In this document: positions 59,767 through 64,000 of the stretch, piece by piece
Layout: each line of letters opens with the position of its first letter
How positions within the stretch are numbered: the first letter of the stretch is position 1
NCBI GenBank assembly: GCA_035294145.1
Contig: DATGLL010000142.1
Span: forward strand, 3,492-67,491
DNA from: CADDZO01 sp035294145
GTDB taxonomy: Bacteria; Chloroflexota; Dormibacteria; Dormibacterales; Dormibacteraceae
Direction: 5' to 3'
Length of the DNA stretch: 64,000 nt
Made by a program: the position numbers and the translations under genes
The notes under the pieces: generated by a model
Database searches by the model: none
What the model was told of the DNA's origin: nothing
What the model saw: the letters and a program-made list of their open reading frames with translations, nothing else

Positions 59767-60862
59767 GCCCCTGCAAGAGGCTGGGCAGGGACGAGGGGTC
59801 ACCCGAGCCCCACGCCGCCCGACGAGGGCCTGCCGGCGGCGGGAGTCCCGCCACCGACAGGCGACGCGAACCCAGCACGGCGGGTGGATACCGAACTCGA
59901 CATCCAGCGGAGCCGTGGTCACACCGTTGCGGATCCTGTGGCCCTGCCCCACCCCTCGGCCCAACGGACGCGCCAGCTGTGAGGGCCGCGTCCCCGGGCA
60001 AGGAGGGCGCGGCGCCCGGTCGACGCCGCAGCCATCGCCCTGGCGGCGCCAGCGCAGGTGATCTGCCTCACCTCACGCCCCTCAACACCGGACGTGAGGT
60101 CAGGCCACACGACCTCGGGGGGCGATCCCCAACCTTCGCCAGTGCCTGCGCGCCGAGGCCCCAGAGACCAGCGGACCTCTGGCCAGCAGGTGGCACCTGG
60201 CCGATCCCTCTCCCCGTTGCGAGTCAGTGAACATGGGCAAGCCCTGGCTCGCAGCCGCCGGTCGCCCGGCACCGCCGGATCCTACCGTGGCTCCACCGGC
60301 GCTGATCCTCCCCGCCCCGTTGGCGGCGAACTCAAGCAGGCTCACCGTGGCATTCACGCCTCGGCCGACGACCAGACGGCATCCTTCGCCGGTACCCGTG
60401 TGTTCGGACCGGGACAGCCTGACGTTCACCGCCCCCACCACCTGAGCACGTCCTGGAGCCTGGGGAGAGCTCACCGACGATGGCGATCGGACATGGATAG
60501 CGACCAGGGTCTCCTTACCTCCGTTCCGCCGAAGCCATGGAACGTGAGCCGGAGGCCTGGGGTTCTGGGCAAATCCATGGGCAAAACGTCCCAGGGGCGA
60601 AGCAGGCGCCGATCCGGGTTGCCCCCAAGACCCAGCCCGCGGGCCGGAGACGCTCGCCATGCCCTCCCACACGCCGGGAGCTCCCCCAAGGGGGCGAGGG
60701 AGGGCCATGGAGACGGTCAGGGGCCGAAGCGACGACCGTTCTCAGCGACCGGGCTCGCGTCTGGGCAGGCGGCGTTCACCGACGTCGCCGAGCAGGTCGG
60801 TGCTGTCTCCCCACCCGCCAAGGGGCACCGGACGCCGACGGACGAAGGCCGCCCCCGGGGAC
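59767..60862. other. Gene-poor region, nothing recognised
   Basis: About 1.1 kb without a convincing gene. Open frames on both strands have the Arg/Pro/Ser/Gly composition of chance frames. A minus-strand stretch near 60200-60450 has a somewhat more protein-like sequence but no start or ribosome-binding site that can be defended. No tRNA or repeat was found. Confidence 0.45.
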
Positions 60863-61207
60863 CTAAGCCTCATGGGCTGCCCTCCCCAGCGTCCGCCGCA
60901 CAGAGGCCGGCAACGCTCCTGCTCGGATGCGGTACAACTCGACCCCGCCTTTGAAGAAGACCAGGGTGGGCAGCTTCCATACACCGTGACGCCAGGCGGC
61001 CTCCGGTTCCTGTTCCACGTTCACGGCCACCAGCCGGCAGATCCCCTCGGCCCGTTCTCGTAGGGCCTCCAGCCCTCGCCGTACCCCTCGACACGGCTCG
61101 CAGCTGGGAGCCCAGAAGCTCACCAGCACCATGCCTTCCTCTCGTGCCAGCAGCGCCTCCAGCTCGGCCGTGCTCAGGTCGGGGAGGCCAGAGCCCGCCT
61201 CCTCCAT
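60863..61207 (-). CDS. Thioredoxin-like protein, CEPC active site
   Basis: This 114-residue protein has the thioredoxin fold: VLVSFWAPSCEPCRGV with active-site Cys36-Glu-Pro-Cys39, a cis-Pro in KLPTLVFFKGGVEL and the usual length. The canonical WCGPC is APSCEPC, so the redox potential should differ from housekeeping thioredoxin. Its ATG overlaps the thiolase stop by one base (TGATG), so the two are made together; it may keep the thiolase cysteines reduced. Confidence 0.9.
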   Translation of the reverse strand: MEEAGSGLPDLSTAELEALLAREEGMVLVSFWAPSCEPCRGVRRGLEALRERAEGICRLVAVNVEQEPEAAWRHGVWKLPTLVFFKGGVELYRIRAGALPASVRRTLGRAAHEA

Positions 61208-62370
61208 CAGCTCAGCCGCTCGATGATCATGGCCATGCCCTGGCCGCCACCGACACACATGGTCTCCAGGCCATAGGTGCCGTTCAGGGTCTGCAGATCG
61301 TTGATCAGCGTGCAGAGGATGCGAGCGCCGGTCATGCCGAAGGGGTGACCGAGCGCGATGGCCCCGCCGTGAGGGTTCAGCCGATCGCTGAAGGGGTCGA
61401 TGCCGATGCCGCGCGCGCTGGGGATGACTTGGGCCGCAAAGGCCTCGTTGAGCTCGACCACGTCGATGTCGTCGATGGTCATGCGAGCCCGTTTCAGGGC
61501 CTGCTTGGTGGCCTCGATGGGCCCCAACCCCATGATCTCGGGCTCGAGGGCCGAGACGCCAGTGGAGACGACACGGGCCAACGGGGTGATGCCGAGCTCC
61601 TTGGCCTTGGCGTCCGACATGATCACCACCGCAGCAGCGCCGTCGTTGAGCGGGCAGGCGTTGCCGGCCGTGACCCTCCCGTTCTCCCGGAAGGCGGGCT
61701 GGAGAGTGGCCAGGACCTCCATGGTGGTGCCCGGCCGAGGGCCGTCGTCGCGGGCGAACAGCTCCCCATTCGGAAGCGGGACCGGGATGATCTCCCGATC
61801 GAAGAAGCCCTCGTCCCGGGCCTTCACCGCCGCCGTCTGTGACTTGACCGCGTACCGGTCCATCTCCTCCCGGGTGACGCCACAACGGTCGGCCACGTTC
61901 TCGGCCGTCTCCCCCATGGCAATGTAGATGTCCGGATAACCCTCCGGGTTGCCGGGCAACAACCGAGGGTTACGGCACTCCTGCTGATCGGAGGTCCCCT
62001 TGCCGTAGCGGGAGACGCACTCCACGCCCACGGACAAGAAGACGTCACCCTCGCCCGCCTTGATCGCGTGGTAGGCCATGCGGGTCGTCTGGAGCGACGA
62101 CGAGCAGTAGCGGGTGACGGTGCAGCCTGGGCAGTCAAGCCGGGCCAGGACGCTGACGATGCGCCCCAGGTTGAACCCCTGTTCGCCTCCGGGAAGGCCG
62201 CAGCCACAGATCAGGTCGTCGATCATCGCAGGCTCGAGGGCGGGCACCTTCTCGAGCACCCGACGCACGATATAGGCGGCGAGGTCGTCAGGGCGCACAT
62301 CGACCAGATGCCCCTTGAAGGCACGGCCGATGGGCGAACGCCCGGCAGCGACGATGACGGCTTCCGGCAT
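61207..62370 (-). CDS. Acetyl-CoA acetyltransferase (thiolase)
   Basis: This 387-residue thiolase has the N-terminal MPEAVIVAAGRSPIGRAFKG, nucleophile Cys89 (VTRYCSSSLQ), the NEAFAAQ loop, His in NPHGGAIALGHPFGMTG and the second Cys in MCVGGGQGMA. It either condenses two acetyl-CoA or cleaves 3-oxoacyl-CoA. Family length and start fit the ATG at 62370. No other beta-oxidation gene is nearby, so the direction of use cannot be read from context. Confidence 0.93.
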   Translation of the reverse strand: MPEAVIVAAGRSPIGRAFKGHLVDVRPDDLAAYIVRRVLEKVPALEPAMIDDLICGCGLPGGEQGFNLGRIVSVLARLDCPGCTVTRYCSSSLQTTRMAYHAIKAGEGDVFLSVGVECVSRYGKGTSDQQECRNPRLLPGNPEGYPDIYIAMGETAENVADRCGVTREEMDRYAVKSQTAAVKARDEGFFDREIIPVPLPNGELFARDDGPRPGTTMEVLATLQPAFRENGRVTAGNACPLNDGAAAVVIMSDAKAKELGITPLARVVSTGVSALEPEIMGLGPIEATKQALKRARMTIDDIDVVELNEAFAAQVIPSARGIGIDPFSDRLNPHGGAIALGHPFGMTGARILCTLINDLQTLNGTYGLETMCVGGGQGMAMIIERLS

Positions 62371-62628
62371 CGCACGATCCTCCTGAGCGCTGCTCGCCGG
62401 CGGGTGAGGGAACCGTTCCCCCCTCCACCTCGCGGTTGGCGTAGGCCAGTTTACGCACTCCCTCCTCAACACAGCCGTCCCCTCGGCACCGGAGGCCCGC
62501 CTCGACGGCAGGTGCATGGACAGCGCTCACGGATCGCGCGATACTGAGCGGTAAACCAACGTCCCGTCGGATGACCGCCACGGTACGCGCAGGGCGACCG
62601 ACAGGAGGACGGGCATCACGAGGGGGTA

Positions 62629-63804
62629 GTGACCCAGGAGGCGTTCCCTCCGCGGTTCTCGGACGCCGAGTTCGCGCGCCGCCATCGTCTGGCGCGGGAG
62701 CTGATGGATGCCTTGCGCCTGGACGCGCTCGTGCTCTTCGGCTCTTCCGCCGAGGCCCGGATGCAACAAGCCGACATCTACTGGCTCTCGAACTTCGCGG
62801 GCATCCGGGAGAACTACCTCCTGTTCCCGTTGAGCGGGGAGCCAGTCCTCTTCGTGCAGACCCACAACCACGTCCCTCAGGCGAGGCAGCTGTCCATCCT
62901 CCCGGTCCAGCCCGGCGGTGGGGCGGGCACGTGGAGTGACGTCGGGGACCTGGTCGGCGAGCAGCTGCGGGCACGCGGCCTGCGATCCGTGGGGCTGGTG
63001 GGGCTAGTCCCCTACCAAGCCCATGCGAGGATGGCAGCGACGTCCCCTGCCTCGGCCTTCCGGGACGTGACCCGCGAATTCCGCAGCCTCCGCGTGACCA
63101 AGAGCGAGGAGGAGCTCGAGTGGCTTCGGCGAGGCGCAGCGTACACCGACGCGGCGCACGAGGCCCTGGAGCGCGAGGCACGCCCTGGCATGCGCGAGCA
63201 CGAGCTGATCGAGGTGCTCCTGTCCGCGTCTCCACTCGCCCTGGCCGAGACCCAGGTCGCCTTCCTCGGCTCCACCTCGATGCGAGCGCCAGACCGATGC
63301 GTCCCGGCTCAGTTCCCCTCCTCGCGTCGGGTCAGGGAGGGGGACCTCTTCCTCACCGAGCTGAGCATCGCCTTCGGGTGCTACGGCGGTCAGTCCTTGC
63401 GCACCTTCACCTTCGGCCGCCCCATCGCGCTGGTCAGCCGCATGCACGAGCTGGCGTTGGAGGTGTTCGAAGCCGTGCGGCGGGCGTTACGACCAGGGGT
63501 GACCTCCCAGGAAATCCTGGAGATCGGCGACCTCGCCGACCAGCGCTCCTTCAGCATGGTGGACGCGCTCCTCCATGGCTGGGGCGTCGGAGTGCTGCCC
63601 CCCGTCCTCCGCAGCCGCCGGCGACCATGGGCCATGACCAAGGACCCTTGGACCTTCGCCGAGAACCAGACCGTGGTCGTGCAGCCCAACATCGTCACGC
63701 CCGACGAGCGGCTGGGAGTGCAGGTCGGCGACCTCTGCGTCGTGACGGCGGACGGCGCCCGCCCGCTCCACTCATACCGGCGCGAGCTCGTCGTCTGCGG
63801 ATGA
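62629..63804 (+). CDS. M24-family (Xaa-Pro peptidase-like) protein with degenerate metal site
   Basis: This 391-residue protein has the creatinase N-terminal domain (about 10-140) and the pita-bread domain (about 150-391) of the M24 family. In active enzymes two metal-binding Asp occur in DxGxxxxGYxSDxTRT; here the segment is TELSIAFGCYGGQSLRTFTFG, with Glu and Gln at those places. The His of LLHGWGVG is kept, but the downstream Glu ligands are not evident (FAENQTVVVQPNIVTP, VGDLCVVTADGAR). It may be a non-metallic creatinase-like hydrolase or a binding protein. The start is GTG. Confidence 0.8.
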   Translation: MTQEAFPPRFSDAEFARRHRLARELMDALRLDALVLFGSSAEARMQQADIYWLSNFAGIRENYLLFPLSGEPVLFVQTHNHVPQARQLSILPVQPGGGAGTWSDVGDLVGEQLRARGLRSVGLVGLVPYQAHARMAATSPASAFRDVTREFRSLRVTKSEEELEWLRRGAAYTDAAHEALEREARPGMREHELIEVLLSASPLALAETQVAFLGSTSMRAPDRCVPAQFPSSRRVREGDLFLTELSIAFGCYGGQSLRTFTFGRPIALVSRMHELALEVFEAVRRALRPGVTSQEILEIGDLADQRSFSMVDALLHGWGVGVLPPVLRSRRRPWAMTKDPWTFAENQTVVVQPNIVTPDERLGVQVGDLCVVTADGARPLHSYRRELVVCG

Positions 63805-63838
63805 GGACCGCCCGCCTCCGTCAAGGGCTTTTTTGGGG

Positions 63839-63844
63839 CATACT
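63839..63844 (+). promoter_or_regulatory. -10 box before the recombinase
   Basis: CATACT lies 6 nt before the ATG at 63851; a T-run just upstream (63829-63834) may mark the end of the preceding transcript. Confidence 0.4.
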
Positions 63845-63850
63845 CGACTC

Positions 63851-64000
63851 ATGGGGGAAGAGCACGCCACCTCGACCGCCGACCCCGGCCTCTCCACGGC
63901 CACCCTCGACCACCTCCTCCAGCGCTTCCTCGATCGCGCCACCCCCGCCACCGCCCGCGCCTACGCCACCGACCTCCACGACCTCGCCCGCTTCCTCAAC
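63851..64000 (+). CDS. Tyrosine recombinase, N-terminal fragment (cut by window edge)
   Basis: The frame is open from ATG 63851 to the window end, giving 50 residues. The sequence LDHLLQRFLDRATPATARAYATDLHDLARFL matches the N-terminal core-binding (SAM-like) domain of XerC/XerD and phage-type integrases, where a helix with TxxxYxxDLxxFxxF contacts DNA. The catalytic domain is outside the window, so a Xer housekeeping enzyme cannot be separated from a mobile-element integrase. Confidence 0.75.
   Translation, partial: MGEEHATSTADPGLSTATLDHLLQRFLDRATPATARAYATDLHDLARFLN

Noticed and set aside
60058..60954. A 298-codon plus-strand frame near 60 kb
   Set aside because: Composition typical of a chance frame; it overlaps the real thioredoxin gene on the other strand.

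Overview
This is a very GC-rich (visibly about 70%) chromosomal window with tightly packed operons, many 1-4 nt start/stop overlaps (ATGA, GTGA, TGATG) and frequent GTG/TTG starts. Gene content (aerobic Mo-hydroxylase, PntAB with split alpha subunit, KorAB, HrdB/RpoD-like sigma factor, YraQ permease, no LPS or outer-membrane genes seen) suggests a high-GC Terrabacteria lineage such as an actinobacterium or a Dormibacteria/Chloroflexota relative. I cannot fix the taxon from sequence alone. Many genes appear to be transcribed leaderless from TAnnnT-type -10 boxes placed 6-11 nt before the start codon.

Layout. 1-4.7 kb (minus): coxS-coxL-coxM-moxR, a form II CO-dehydrogenase-like molybdenum hydroxylase. 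4.9-9.9 kb (plus): an amidase, then LivG-LivF-LivH-LivM ABC transporter genes with no intact substrate-binding protein; a 44-codon ORF with a strong Shine-Dalgarno and signal-peptide-like start sits where that gene would be expected. 10.2-15.1 kb: LysR regulator, MFS exporter and a translationally coupled trio (D-2-hydroxyacid dehydrogenase, HpcH/HpaI aldolase, RraA-like protein). 15.1-16.3 kb is largely gene-free and may hold decayed coding sequence. 16.3-18.3 kb: divergent LysR and YraQ-type permease with a perfect operator-like palindrome between them. 18.5-24.4 kb: IlvD, a 48-residue membrane miniprotein, an EamA transporter, a MalK/UgpC-type ATPase and an ABC-2 exporter pair.

24.6-30.1 kb: a cluster of SPFH/zinc-ribbon protein, tandem Tim44/zinc-ribbon protein, a small tail-anchored protein, a polytopic membrane protein and a DUF429 protein. 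I consider this the best candidate for a poorly described membrane-associated system. 30.1-35.3 kb (minus): SppA protease, secreted coiled-coil/CHAP hydrolase, and an overlapping ParA plus AlbA_2/HATPase (Schlafen/RecG-like) pair that could be a genetic-conflict or partition-like module. 35.8-39.9 kb: membrane protein, IlvC behind a structured leader, prephenate dehydratase and a Tyr/Gln/Pro-rich zinc-ribbon membrane protein.

40.1-45.9 kb: pntA1-pntA2-pntB divergent from korA-korB, linking NADPH and ferredoxin pools with the TCA cycle. 45.9-50.3 kb: a HhH-GPD DNA glycosylase with no ordinary start codon, Dabb protein, macrodomain, sigma factor, LPG-synthase-like flippase and AhpD-like protein. 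50.6-54.2 kb: a large STAND-type NTPase with TPR-like repeats coupled to a Gfo/Idh/MocA oxidoreductase. 54.3-59.8 kb: NarL/histidine-kinase pair, D,D-carboxypeptidase, trypsin-like lipoprotein and a small secreted-type protein. 60.9-63.8 kb: thioredoxin coupled to a thiolase, and an M24-like protein with degenerate metal ligands. The window ends inside a tyrosine recombinase. No tRNA, rRNA, CRISPR array or insertion sequence was recognised.
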